Positions 51,928 through 64,000 of a stretch of DNA of 64,000 nucleotides are shown here, piece after piece. Numbering within the stretch: the first letter of the stretch is position 1; every line of letters begins with the position of its first letter. The stretch comes from Njordibacter sp937773555 (GTDB lineage Bacteria; Pseudomonadota; Gammaproteobacteria; Pseudomonadales; Balneatricaceae). The position numbers and the translations under genes are program-made. Location: the NCBI RefSeq assembly GCF_047730085.1, contig NZ_CP159830.1:930001-994000 (forward strand), given 5' to 3'. The notes under the pieces are model-generated. The model did no database searches. It worked only from the letters and a program-made list of their open reading frames with translations, and was not told the origin of the DNA.

Positions 51928-53604
51928 ATGGCAACAAGTAATATGATGATTCCAGATTTGGGTGGTGCAGAAAACGTAGAAGTCATCGAAATCTGCGTAG
52001 CTATTGGTGACGTGGTCAGTGAAGGCGACTCTATTATAGTGGTTGAAACTGACAAAGCATCGATGGAAATTCCGGCGTCAAATGCCGGCACAATTAAAAA
52101 TATTGTTTTAAAAGAGGGCGATACCTGCAGCCAAGGTGATGTCATGGTAGAGATGGAAGCTGCTGATGTATTAGGTGAAGCTTCGGTTGTGTCAGGTGCA
52201 GTGTTAACGCCTGAGGTAGAGGCTCAAGCAGAAATAAAGGCTGAAGTTGAGCCAGTGGATGGGGGTATGTCCAATGTGGTGGTTGAATCTTTAGTAGAGA
52301 CGTCAGAGCGCTTTGCACTGGTTCCAGATTTAGGAGGAGCGTTAGACGTAGAGGTTATTGAGGTATCCGTTAAGGTGGGTGATGAGTTGGCTGAAGGTGA
52401 TAGCCTAGTTGTTCTTGAAACTGATAAAGCCTCTATGGAGATTCCGGTTGCCTTCGCTGGTAGTGTGCTAGAAATTAAAGTGGCAGAAGGCGATAAGGTT
52501 AACGTGGGTGATGCCATTGCAGTGTTAACGAGCAAAACCGAGGCGCTAGTGGAGCCTAGTGAAGTGGTGTTGCCGGTTGCTGTGGAACCAGAGGTGCTTG
52601 TAGTGCCTGTAGTTCAAGCCAAGCAGGCTGTTGCTGCTGCCCCGGCTCTAGCCCAAACCCAAGCCAGCGTGGTGCCAGACGTTGTTGCAGTGGTTGCCAA
52701 TAGTGCCGCCCATGCTGGTCCTGCTGTACGTATGTTAGCTCGCGAGCTAGGTGTGGATTTGGCGCAGGTTGCTTCAACTGGGCCAAGGGATCGTGTACTA
52801 AAAGAAGATATACAAGCGTTTGTAAAACAGAAACTGCAACAGCCTGCAGCACCATCTATGCAAGGTCAGGGTATAGCGCAGCCACCAGAAATTGACTTTA
52901 GCCAGTTTGGTGCCATTGACCGCGTTAAAATGAGTAAAATTAAACGCATTACTGCGCAAAATATGACTCGAAGCTGGCTCAATGTGCCTCACGTTACTCA
53001 GTTTGATCATGCCGATATCACTGAGTTAGAAGTGTTCCGTAAGGGGCTAAAGGCTGAGGCAGAGCAAAGGGGTACTAAGGTTACACCATTGCCTTTTATG
53101 CTAAAAGCGTGTGCCATGGCTCTGCTGGAGTATCCACAGTTTAATGTGTCGTTAGATAATGATGGCGAGCACATTATTGAAAAGCATTACGTTAACATTG
53201 GTGTTGCTGTAGATACGCCCTCTGGGCTTATGGTCCCTGTGATACGTGATGTAGATAAAAAGTCTATTTGGCAATTGTCTGAAGAGGTTATTGCCATGGG
53301 AGCAAAAGCGAAGGCTAAAAAGTTGCTGCCTGCAGACATGCAAGGTGGTTGTTTTACCATTTCTAGCCTAGGTAGTATTGGTGGCACCGCATTTACTCCC
53401 ATTGTAAATACGCCAGAGGTTGCTATTTTGGGGGTGTCTAAAGCTGAAATGCAGCCACGTTGGAATGGTGCTGAATTTGAGCCTAGGTTGATGATGCCCT
53501 TGTCTTTGTCCTACGATCATCGCGCTGTAAACGGCGCAGATGCGGCACGCTTCACTCAATACTTAGGGAAATTATTAGGTGACATTCGCCATTTGGTGAT
53601 GTAG
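51928..53604 (+). CDS. aceF: Dihydrolipoamide acetyltransferase, E2 of pyruvate dehydrogenase
   Basis: A 558-residue E2 core protein. It has two lipoyl domains, each with the modified Lys in ETDKASMEIP (about residues 46 and 165). These are joined by Ala/Val/Pro-rich linkers to a peripheral subunit-binding domain (AVRMLARELGVDLAQV, about 265-300) and the catalytic domain ending in the active-site SYDHRAVNGADAARF. E. coli AceF has three lipoyl domains, so two is a normal variation. No lpd (E3) gene follows; a hairpin and then the rRNA promoter come next, so E3 must be encoded elsewhere. Confidence 0.95.
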   Translation: MATSNMMIPDLGGAENVEVIEICVAIGDVVSEGDSIIVVETDKASMEIPASNAGTIKNIVLKEGDTCSQGDVMVEMEAADVLGEASVVSGAVLTPEVEAQAEIKAEVEPVDGGMSNVVVESLVETSERFALVPDLGGALDVEVIEVSVKVGDELAEGDSLVVLETDKASMEIPVAFAGSVLEIKVAEGDKVNVGDAIAVLTSKTEALVEPSEVVLPVAVEPEVLVVPVVQAKQAVAAAPALAQTQASVVPDVVAVVANSAAHAGPAVRMLARELGVDLAQVASTGPRDRVLKEDIQAFVKQKLQQPAAPSMQGQGIAQPPEIDFSQFGAIDRVKMSKIKRITAQNMTRSWLNVPHVTQFDHADITELEVFRKGLKAEAEQRGTKVTPLPFMLKACAMALLEYPQFNVSLDNDGEHIIEKHYVNIGVAVDTPSGLMVPVIRDVDKKSIWQLSEEVIAMGAKAKAKKLLPADMQGGCFTISSLGSIGGTAFTPIVNTPEVAILGVSKAEMQPRWNGAEFEPRLMMPLSLSYDHRAVNGADAARFTQYLGKLLGDIRHLVM

Positions 53605-53617
53605 TTCTTGAGTTGTG

Positions 53618-53660
53618 CTAAGTGCAGTCGCAGGCGCCGTAGGCGCCGCGACTTTGCTTA
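53618..53660 (+). terminator. GC-rich hairpin after aceF
   Basis: CTAAG/CTTAG and GTCGC/GCGAC with an inner GGCGCC/GGCGCC pair form a long stem 14 bases after the aceF stop. There is no long T run, so it may stop transcription weakly or protect the mRNA end. A second short inverted repeat (GCGCCAA-GT-TTGGCGC) lies at 53696-53711. Confidence 0.5.
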
Positions 53661-53962
53661 GTGCTGCAATAGAAGCCTTCGCTTTACCCCTTGCGGCGCC
53701 AAGTTTGGCGCTGTTTATGGCGTGCCCTTTTGTCGCCCACCTTGCTTAAAGTGTACTAGGCTTTAATTCAACGCTTTTTTTGCCTTATTTCCCTAAACTG
53801 CTTGTGCTTTGCTCTGCGATGGATATAATGGCGCTCCCTTGTTAAAGGGGCCCTAGATAAGCGTTAAGCGAGTCACTAAAAGGCCTTGTAAAACAATGGG
53901 CTGGCAAATTCTTAATGAATGAGTCAGCAGTCGAAATAAAGTATTTATTTACACTATTTTGA

Positions 53963-53990
53963 TTGACGACGAGGATTACTTCGGTATAAT
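53963..53990 (+). promoter_or_regulatory. rRNA operon promoter
   Basis: TTGACG and TATAAT at 16-base spacing, a near-consensus sigma-70 promoter. Transcription would begin close to 53997, some 260 bases before the 16S gene. The remaining stretch from 53661 to here shows no gene. Confidence 0.8.
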
Positions 53991-54040
53991 ACGTCACCTC
54001 GGTTGAGCGCACTGCTTTAGGGCAAATCACTCAATCGACC

Positions 54041-54051
54041 GCTCTTTAACA
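54041..54051 (+). promoter_or_regulatory. rRNA leader boxA antitermination element
   Basis: GCTCTTTAACA matches the bacterial rRNA boxA, which recruits NusB/NusE to prevent premature termination. It sits in the leader between the promoter and 16S. A related GCTCTTTAAAA occurs in the spacer at 55910-55920. Confidence 0.8.
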
Positions 54052-54256
54052 ATTTAATCAAGTAATTCGTGTGGGCGTTTGTTGGATTGGCAATAAGACC
54101 TAAACTTTGTTTAGGCAACGATCAAACAGACGACTCGTGAATTCATTTAACAATAGGCTTTGTCTTCGGATGAAGTCTGCGTAATTAAGTTTACAGTAAG
54201 AGTTTGAGCAAAAAATTAGATGTTCCTTTCTTCGGAATTGGATGTCGACTATTTTT

Positions 54257-55801
<1,545 letters not shown>

Positions 55802-56217
55802 AACGCAACGCCACCCGGCAAGCGCTCACAACGAATTACTTGATTAAAGAATTAGTATTGGCTTTGGCCAATGCTGGTTGTTGAAGGCTGTTTAGCAAAA
55901 GCTAAACCTGCTCTTTAAAAATATGGATTTGTGATATGGATTGATGACGTGGCCCCGAGCCACGGCATTGATCTTCGCCTAAACACGTCGTCACCAGCGG
56001 TCGTGTTTAGGCAAAAATGTTGCAGCGTCTTCTAGCGATCACGCTGTAACAAAGTTTAGGTAAATACATGATCATCTGTTAATCAATTTCCAGGTGATCG
56101 AATTTGTGTTTTATCGAGTGACTTATCCGAAGGCCCTTACTTTAGCGAGTTAAGGGTTTATCGTAAGCTTGATTGAAAGTAGTTTGTCAGAACTACTGCG
56201 ACCCTTTTGGGTTATAT
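55802..56217 (+). other. 16S-23S spacer without tRNA genes
   Basis: About 416 bases with no tRNA cloverleaf that I can find. It contains boxA-like GCTCTTTAAAA (55910-55920) and three hairpins in a row: CGTGGC/GCCACG at 55948-55964, an 11-bp GCCTAAACACG/CGTGTTTAGGC stem at 55977-56012, and a 10-bp GTTGCAGCGT/ACGCTGTAAC stem after it. The hairpins may help processing by RNase III. Confidence 0.7.
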
Positions 56218-59107
<2,890 letters not shown>

Positions 59108-59296
59108 TAACGCCAAAAGCGTTGTACAAGCTAATATGAACGCATGAGAGTGTGTGATTATGAAGTACAAACAATTAAGTTTACGATAGAAGTACGATGG
59201 GTAAGCCCTCGGTAAGCGCAAGTTGTGTAATACCTAAACGAAGACATATCACAAATTCAAGGATGGCGATTTAACGATCTTCATTCACCTTTTTAT

Positions 59297-59414
59297 TGCT
59301 TGGCGACCATAGCGAGATGGAACCACCTGACCCCATTCCGAACTCAGAAGTGAAACGTTTTAGCGCCGATGGTAGTGTGGGGTTTCCCCATGTGAGAGTA
59401 GGTCATCGCCAAGC
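59297..59414 (+). rRNA. rrf: 5S ribosomal RNA
   Basis: About 118 bases from TGCTTGGCGACCATAGCG to GTCATCGCCAAGC, with the two ends pairing and the conserved CCCATTCCGAACTCAGAAG internal loop. The ends are approximate. No tRNA follows it before the terminator. Confidence 0.95.
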
Positions 59415-59429
59415 ACCTCATTCAGTACT

Positions 59430-59468
59430 AAAAAACCCCTAGCCTTAATCAGACTAGGGGTTTTTTAT
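59430..59468 (+). terminator. rRNA operon terminator
   Basis: A perfect stem (AAAAAACCCCTAG with CTAGGGGTTTTTT) ending in a T run, 16 bases after 5S. It also faces the 3' end of the convergent methyltransferase gene and could serve both. Confidence 0.9.
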
Positions 59469-59522
59469 TGCGCGTAGAAAAGTAAATAATTAATTAGGTG
59501 TGTGTTTCAGACGCATAACGAT

Positions 59523-60107
59523 TTAACGCACACCAATTACTTGGACGACTGCTCCCTTACCAGTATGGCCACTACCCTCATACACATCACGAATCATTTC
59601 TTGGTTAAGGTCAAGACGCAAGGGGATAAGCTCAGTAATGAGCTGCGCACTTTGCATTGTCAGCGCGGCCACTGGAGGGCCACCTGTTTTAAGTTCAAGT
59701 TGTTTGGGAGTGTAAGCCTCTAGCAGCAAAACGCCGCCAGTGATTAGGGCTGGGTATATTTTTTTGTGGAGCTCCTGGCGTAGTTGAGGGGGTAGATGGC
59801 AAAAAATGGAAACAATGCCATTCCACTGCTCTGTGCCTAAGTCATAGTCTGCTAAATCTGCGTGCACAGTAGTAATTGTTACACCTTTAGCTTTGGCAAG
59901 TTGTTGGGCTTTTTCTAAACCTACTTTAGAGCTATCTACCGCTGTAACATCGTAGCCTAAACCTGCCAAGTAAACAGAGTTCCTGCCTTCTCCATCAGCT
60001 AGACACAAAACCTTTTTACTGCGAAGTAGGGCAACATTGTCCTGCAAGAACTCATTAGGTTCAGTGCCAAATAAGTAGTCTTTATTTGCGTAACGTTGAT
60101 CCCACAT
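59523..60107 (-). CDS. Class I SAM-dependent methyltransferase
   Basis: A 194-residue methyltransferase of the TehB/thiopurine-like group. It starts MWDQRYANKDYLFGTEPN, typical of the group, and has the SAM-binding VLCLADGEGRNSVYLA (here D-G-E-G-R-N instead of the common GxGxG) with the acidic strand end AVDSS. Substrate unknown; related enzymes detoxify tellurite or thiol compounds. It starts 4 bases after the rhodanese stop, so the two genes are co-transcribed. Confidence 0.85.
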   Translation of the reverse strand: MWDQRYANKDYLFGTEPNEFLQDNVALLRSKKVLCLADGEGRNSVYLAGLGYDVTAVDSSKVGLEKAQQLAKAKGVTITTVHADLADYDLGTEQWNGIVSIFCHLPPQLRQELHKKIYPALITGGVLLLEAYTPKQLELKTGGPPVAALTMQSAQLITELIPLRLDLNQEMIRDVYEGSGHTGKGAVVQVIGVR

Positions 60108-60111
60108 AAAC

Positions 60112-60468
60112 TTATGATTCCTTCGTTAAAGCGCGATAGGCCATTCTGCCACCGCTAATAAACATCGCGTTATTATAACCCATGTCTCGCAAGGCGGCTG
60201 CAGATAACGCGCCTCGGTTATTAGCGTTGCAATAACAAATGATAGTGGTGTTTAAGTTGGGAATGATGCCTTCAATGTTCATTTCTAACCGACCTCGACT
60301 GAGGTTGATTGAACCGATAATGTTGGATTTTTCGTGTTCTTCTTGGTCACGGATGTCGAGTAAAATAGCCCCTGCACCAACGAGTGTATCAACCTGGCTA
60401 GGTTCCACTGCGTCAACGCGAGCCATTGCCTGATCTGACAGGGTTTGAAATTTTTCAGTGTAAGCCAT
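60112..60468 (-). CDS. Single-domain rhodanese
   Basis: A 118-residue rhodanese-like sulfurtransferase. The active-site loop is CYCNANNRGALSA, with the catalytic Cys at about residue 80 (C-x5-R), and the domain opens with VDTLVGAGAILLDIRD. It carries a persulfide and may work in sulfur transfer or thiol detoxification. It is the first of a two-gene unit with the methyltransferase and is cut off from the aminotransferase upstream by a strong hairpin. Confidence 0.88.
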   Translation of the reverse strand: MAYTEKFQTLSDQAMARVDAVEPSQVDTLVGAGAILLDIRDQEEHEKSNIIGSINLSRGRLEMNIEGIIPNLNTTIICYCNANNRGALSAAALRDMGYNNAMFISGGRMAYRALTKES

Positions 60469-60528
60469 TCGTTATCTCATCAGTTGTATCTAATTTTTAA
60501 TATTAGCTAAAACTAATTAAAATAACAA

Positions 60529-60575
60529 GTCTGTGATTAGAGTAGCTGCTTAGGACAGCCACTCTAATCACAGAC
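60529..60575 (-). terminator. Long hairpin terminator after the aminotransferase gene
   Basis: A 15-bp perfect stem (GTCTGTGATTAGAGT with ACTCTAATCACAGAC) extends across one mismatch into GCTG/CAGC, with a 7-base loop. On the minus strand it is followed by T-rich sequence. It lies 23 bases after the aminotransferase stop. Confidence 0.75.
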
Positions 60576-60597
60576 CTGGTTACTATTAGTAGCTGGG

Positions 60598-61767
60598 TTA
60601 ATTCACGCCACGCTGATAAACGCTCTGCGCCGCTGCAACTCCAGAACCTAATACAATGTCATATCCCAGGTCTACCATCACCATCTCTGCGGTGGCGATA
60701 CCAGACAATGCCATCACATCGGTCATTGCGCCTAAGTGACCTATACGGAAAAGCTTGCCAGCCATTTCTCCTAAGCCGCCGCCAAAAGATACCCCATAAG
60801 CGTTATAGGCATGCTGGGTAATTAAATTAGAATCTTTGCCTTTAGGCACCATAATGGCTGTTACAGTGTCAGAATAAAGTTCCGGGCTTTGGGCACATAG
60901 GTCTAGCCCCCATGCCTTAACGGCGGCTCTCACCCCTTCTGCAATGCGATGGTGGCGGGCGTATACGTTAGACATGCCTTCGTTAAGTAATAGGCTAACG
61001 CTAGCTCTCAATCCATTAAATAGCTGTACTGGCGGTGTGTAAGGGTAGCTACCAATTTTATTGGCATTAGCCATGTCGTTAAAATCAAAGAAACAGCGTG
61101 GTAAGGTTGCCGTATGTGTGGCTGCCATGGCTTTAGGACTTACCCCTACGATGGCAAGACCAGTGTTCAGCATAAAGCCCTTTTGGGCGCCAGTAATTGC
61201 AATATCTACACCCCAAGCATCCATTTGGAAGTCCATGCTGGCTAGCGAACTTACAGCGTCTACCATTAACAAAGCGCTATGGTTGGCATTATCGATAGCT
61301 TGGCGTACCCCATGTACATCACTTTTCACCGCAGTAGCTGTTTCATTGTGAGTGACTAACACCGCTTTGATGTCACCTTGTTGGTCGGCGTTTAAACGAC
61401 GGGCGAACTCGTCAACGGGGGCACCTGTTCCCCATTCACACTCAATTACCTCAACATCTAAGCCAAAGCGCTGGCATAGGTCAATCCAACGTTGGCTGAA
61501 CATGCCATAACGGGCGATGAGAACCTTGTCTCCTGCACTCAGTGTATTGCTTATAGCACCTTCCCAGCCACCAGTTCCAGTAGCAGAAAAGATCAGCACT
61601 TGGCCTATTTCAGTGTTAAACACTTTTTTCAGGTCGTTAAGTAATGGGATATAGTCATCTGCAAAGTCTGGGGCACGGTGATCAAAGTTACTGATGTTCA
61701 TCGCAGCTTTTAACACATCAGGGGTGTTAGTTGGGCCAGGAATAAATATGGGATTTTGATGTTGCAT
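60598..61767 (-). CDS. Serine- or aspartate-glyoxylate aminotransferase (class V, SGAT/BhcA-like)
   Basis: A 389-residue PLP enzyme of class V aminotransferases. It begins FIPGPTNTPDVLKAAMN, typical of serine-glyoxylate aminotransferases; the PLP lysine is in ITGAQKGFML and the preceding Asp in LMVDAVSSL. It turns glyoxylate into glycine using serine or aspartate as donor. The closely related BhcA starts the beta-hydroxyaspartate cycle, and there too an IclR-family gene (bhcR) lies divergently upstream, as here. The cycle's other genes (bhcB, bhcC, bhcD) are not in this window. The short name is left blank since the donor is uncertain. Confidence 0.85.
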   Translation of the reverse strand: MQHQNPIFIPGPTNTPDVLKAAMNISNFDHRAPDFADDYIPLLNDLKKVFNTEIGQVLIFSATGTGGWEGAISNTLSAGDKVLIARYGMFSQRWIDLCQRFGLDVEVIECEWGTGAPVDEFARRLNADQQGDIKAVLVTHNETATAVKSDVHGVRQAIDNANHSALLMVDAVSSLASMDFQMDAWGVDIAITGAQKGFMLNTGLAIVGVSPKAMAATHTATLPRCFFDFNDMANANKIGSYPYTPPVQLFNGLRASVSLLLNEGMSNVYARHHRIAEGVRAAVKAWGLDLCAQSPELYSDTVTAIMVPKGKDSNLITQHAYNAYGVSFGGGLGEMAGKLFRIGHLGAMTDVMALSGIATAEMVMVDLGYDIVLGSGVAAAQSVYQRGVN

Positions 61768-62039
61768 ATTAACGTCCTCTTTGACTTTTATTGGACCTCC
61801 ATTTTGACTATAACTATTGGATTAAACAATTTTTTTGGAAAATAAATCCATAACGCCTTTAATACAATTAAGTTATTGAAAAATAGGTAATTAAATTATT
61901 TCATTTTATATTTTTTATTAAAAATGGAAAATTAATTTTGCTTTGTTTATTGTTTATTTAGTAAGGTGTGCACAGTATGTGGCTCACAGGCTTGGGTCTG
62001 GTAAAGGCCTCGACTCTAGTATTTACATAGGAGATAAGT

Positions 62040-62852
62040 GTGATTGAAGTTAAGCGTGGTCGTGGGCGGCCAAGATCAGAACCCTCACTGGCTAATGTAT
62101 TAACAGTTCAAGCCTTAGAGAGAGGTATATTTTTGCTGCAAGCATTAGCGCAAAATAGTGCTGTGAGTTTAAGTGACTTGGCTGTGCAGGTTGGTATGCC
62201 AGCGTCTAGCGCCCATCGTTTGCTAATGACACTGCAGCAACATGACTTTGTGGACTTCGATGAGAACACCCAACTTTGGCAAGTGGGTATTGAAGCGTTT
62301 CGTGTGGGTAGCGCCTACTTGACCAGAACTAATTTTCTTGACGCAGCGCGTGAGCCACTGCGCAACTTAATGCAAGCCACAGGTGAGACCGCTAACTTAG
62401 CCGTAATGGATAAAGCGGAAGTGGTATTTGTGGCGCAAGTAGAAACGATAAACCCAGTTAGAGCTTTTTTTAGTGCAGGCACGCGAGCCTTAATGCATGC
62501 TTCAGGCATTGGTAAAGCCTTGTTAGCACAAATGCCAAAACGTAAGCTGGAGTTATTATTACAAAGTGCAGGGCTACCTCAATATACACCTCAGACCCTA
62601 TCTACTCCCGCAGAACTTTATGCCGACCTCAAAGCTACAGCCAATAGAGGCTGGTCTTATGATCAAGAAGAGCGTTATGAAGGCATGAGCTGCGTAGGTG
62701 CCGCAATCCGCAATGCGCAGGGTGACCTTGTAGGAGGTATTTCTGTATCGGGACCTAGTGTGCGATTTAACCCACTACAGGTGGCAGTGATTGGGTTTAA
62801 GGTGAAGGCAGCAGCTGATCAAGTGACCTTAACCTTGGGCGGTAAGGTTTAG
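62040..62852 (+). CDS. IclR-family transcription regulator
   Basis: A 270-residue regulator with a winged helix (ALERGIFLLQALAQ, then MPASSAHRLLMTLQ, about residues 28-80) and an IclR effector-binding domain (from about residue 95, ending GGISVSGPSVRF). The start is a GTG with AGGAGAT 5-8 bases upstream. It begins with a basic arm (VKRGRGRPRSEPS) that could contact DNA. It diverges from the aminotransferase gene across a 272-base AT-rich gap and probably controls it, with glyoxylate or a related acid as the effector, inferred from BhcR. Confidence 0.85.
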   Translation: MIEVKRGRGRPRSEPSLANVLTVQALERGIFLLQALAQNSAVSLSDLAVQVGMPASSAHRLLMTLQQHDFVDFDENTQLWQVGIEAFRVGSAYLTRTNFLDAAREPLRNLMQATGETANLAVMDKAEVVFVAQVETINPVRAFFSAGTRALMHASGIGKALLAQMPKRKLELLLQSAGLPQYTPQTLSTPAELYADLKATANRGWSYDQEERYEGMSCVGAAIRNAQGDLVGGISVSGPSVRFNPLQVAVIGFKVKAAADQVTLTLGGKV

Positions 62853-62928
62853 CTTGGGTGGCACTAAGGCCTAATTAATGACTAATTAAGACATTACCTA
62901 GCATCATAGTATTTGTCCCAATGCTAAC

Positions 62929-63795
62929 TTATAGTGGTGTTATTTTATCGATAAATGCCTTAATAATAGGAACCATTTTAGCTTCTTTTAAGCACACCAA
63001 ATGCTCTATTACTTGCAGTTTAGTATCGCGGATAAACACCGGTTGTATGCGGTTGTCTAAGGTTAATTCGCCTGCTTGTATAATGCCCACACCTAGCCCA
63101 AGTGCCACAGCCTCACGCAGGCCCTCGCTGCTGCCAATTTCCAATACGTGTTGGCTGACAATTGTTTGGCGATGTAACTCTTGTTCAAACAATAAACGCG
63201 TATAAGAACCTGCCTCACGAATAATAAGTCGTTGATCTTCAATTTCAGCGAGTGCTACATTGCGACGTTTTGCCCAAGGGTGGCCTTTGCCGACAAAAAA
63301 AATAATGTCATCTTTGCGAAAGGGAATGGAGATCAAACGCGCATCATGGCCAGGTTCCGGCATAATGCCAATATCTACCTGACCTTCAAGCAGCTGTTTA
63401 ATAACCCATTGGGTATTGCCAAAATTCATACCCAATCTAATGCCTGGATGCTGACTCGAAAATTCTTTTACCAAGGGCATTATTAAAAAAGGGCTGTCTG
63501 CAGCAATACGTAATTGCCCACTTAACATGCCTTGAGAGCTAGACAATAATTGTTTGGTTTCCACTTCCATGGCGTATTGTCGCCGTGTGAGCTCCAGCAG
63601 CGAACGCCCCATAGCAGTGAGAATAACACCCCTGCCATGGCGTTTGAATAATTTAACAGCGTAACGTTCTTCTAAAGCGCTCACGTGGTCTGACAAGGTA
63701 GGTTGGGTTAGATGCAGGCTGGCTGCTGCTTTGGTAAAGCTGCCTTGAGTTGCAACTGCATGAAAAGCTTTTAAGTGAGAATAATTGATAGACAA
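62929..63795 (-). CDS. LysR-family transcription regulator
   Basis: A 288-residue LysR-type regulator with an N-terminal helix-turn-helix (FHAVATQGSFTKAAASLHLTQP, around residues 10-40, given in part) and a substrate-binding domain (from about residue 90). It diverges from the gene at 63914 with a gap of 118 bases, the classic arrangement for LysR control. The target looks like a phosphonoacetate hydrolase, so this regulator may be its PhnR-like activator, as in Pseudomonas strains that degrade phosphonoacetate. That pairing is inferred. Confidence 0.85.
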   Translation of the reverse strand: MSINYSHLKAFHAVATQGSFTKAAASLHLTQPTLSDHVSALEERYAVKLFKRHGRGVILTAMGRSLLELTRRQYAMEVETKQLLSSSQGMLSGQLRIAADSPFLIMPLVKEFSSQHPGIRLGMNFGNTQWVIKQLLEGQVDIGIMPEPGHDARLISIPFRKDDIIFFVGKGHPWAKRRNVALAEIEDQRLIIREAGSYTRLLFEQELHRQTIVSQHVLEIGSSEGLREAVALGLGVGIIQAGELTLDNRIQPVFIRDTKLQVIEHLVCLKEAKMVPIIKAFIDKITPL

Positions 63796-63913
63796 TACCT
63801 ATATTAATTATACAAAATATCGATTTGATCTTTATATTGCCTGTCTTTTACACTGTTTGGAATAGCCAAAATCCTGAGTTTATGTTTTAAGATTATTTTA
63901 TAGAGAAAAGTTC

Positions 63914-64000
63914 ATGACAACTAGACAACAAATTGAAGTAAATGGTCGTGTTTATAAATGGCCTGATAGGCCTGTGGTAGCGGTATGTATTGATGGGTCA
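63914..64000 (+). CDS. phnA: Start of a phosphonoacetate hydrolase-like gene, cut by the window edge
   Basis: The first 29 codons begin MTTRQQIEVNGRVYKWPDRP and continue VVAVCIDGS to the edge. This closely resembles the N-terminus of phosphonoacetate hydrolase PhnA (an alkaline phosphatase superfamily enzyme that releases phosphate and acetate), in which the Asp of CIDG binds zinc. The divergent LysR gene fits the regulator of that pathway. Only the start is visible, so another alkaline phosphatase-superfamily hydrolase remains possible. Confidence 0.6.
   Translation, partial: MTTRQQIEVNGRVYKWPDRPVVAVCIDGS

Noticed and set aside
55977..56012. Spacer hairpin as a possible tRNA or regulatory RNA
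   Set aside because: It is a simple 11-bp stem with a 13-base loop and no cloverleaf; more likely an rRNA processing stem.
60598..61767. 2-aminoethylphosphonate-pyruvate aminotransferase (PhnW)
   Set aside because: The phosphonate gene nearby suggested it, but the N-terminus and overall pattern follow serine-glyoxylate aminotransferase/BhcA.

Overview
The window looks like chromosomal DNA of a free-living marine gammaproteobacterium. This rests on the 16S rRNA in the rRNA operon, a gammaproteobacterial pdhR-aceE-aceF locus with a perfect PdhR operator, a Fur-type box, and genes for compounds common in seawater (a DMSP lyase-like cupin, a phosphonoacetate hydrolase start, glyoxylate transamination). 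A Cellvibrionales-like placement is only a guess from the look of the 16S gene.

Layout, left to right. (1) 0-11.5 kb: a compact catabolic block of a CocE/NonD hydrolase, an HSL-type esterase, a GMC oxidoreductase and a mandelate racemase-type enolase enzyme, facing a dipeptide/oligopeptide-type ABC transporter (two permeases, one fused double ATPase) and its Tat-exported binding protein. The substrate is unknown. (2) 11.6-22.7 kb: a histidine utilisation locus. hutU-hutH-hutI-hutD and a 2-oxoglutarate/Fe(II) oxygenase form one minus-strand operon behind the repressor gene hutC; hutF diverges and is followed by a PhyH dioxygenase, a solute-binding-like protein and a homocysteine S-methyltransferase. 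HutC-type operators (TGTA-N2-TACA) lie in front of hutU and, with one mismatch, hutF. The route is the HutF (formimidoylglutamate deiminase) branch; hutG is not in the window. (3) 22.9-31 kb: mixed genes, including a Sel1-repeat protein, a Tat-signal protein, a cupin that reads as a DddL/DddQ-type DMSP lyase, two EamA transporters, a GFA-like zinc protein, an HTH protein, an extended SDR and a CpdA-like phosphodiesterase. (4) 31-39.7 kb: a sparse, AT-rich accessory stretch of small secreted or membrane proteins. It ends at a tRNA-Arg(CCU) gene whose 3' end is repeated twice to the left, outlining two tandem elements of about 2 kb with no integrase of their own. (5) 39.7-46 kb: behind a Fur-like box, a DUF4856-like secreted protein, a fatty acid hydroxylase-family membrane protein and an FbpABC ferric iron ABC transporter, then convergent nadC and an auxin efflux carrier-family gene. 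(6) 48.3-53.6 kb: pdhR, aceE, aceF. (7) 54-59.5 kb: a 16S-23S-5S rRNA operon with promoter, boxA and terminator but no spacer tRNA. (8) 59.5-64 kb: a methyltransferase, a rhodanese, a serine/aspartate-glyoxylate aminotransferase with a divergent IclR regulator, then a LysR regulator divergent from the first codons of a phosphonoacetate hydrolase-like gene.

The most unusual part is the tRNA-Arg-anchored tandem array at 35.4-39.7 kb. Each unit starts with a copy of the tRNA 3' end followed by 12-bp-spaced TGTGTACCAACC repeats, and carries small secreted or membrane cargo. The first unit ends in a 61-bp repeat shared with the end of the second. Also notable are the oxygenase in the hut operon, the DMSP lyase candidate, and the iron operon containing DUF4856-like and hydroxylase-family genes.
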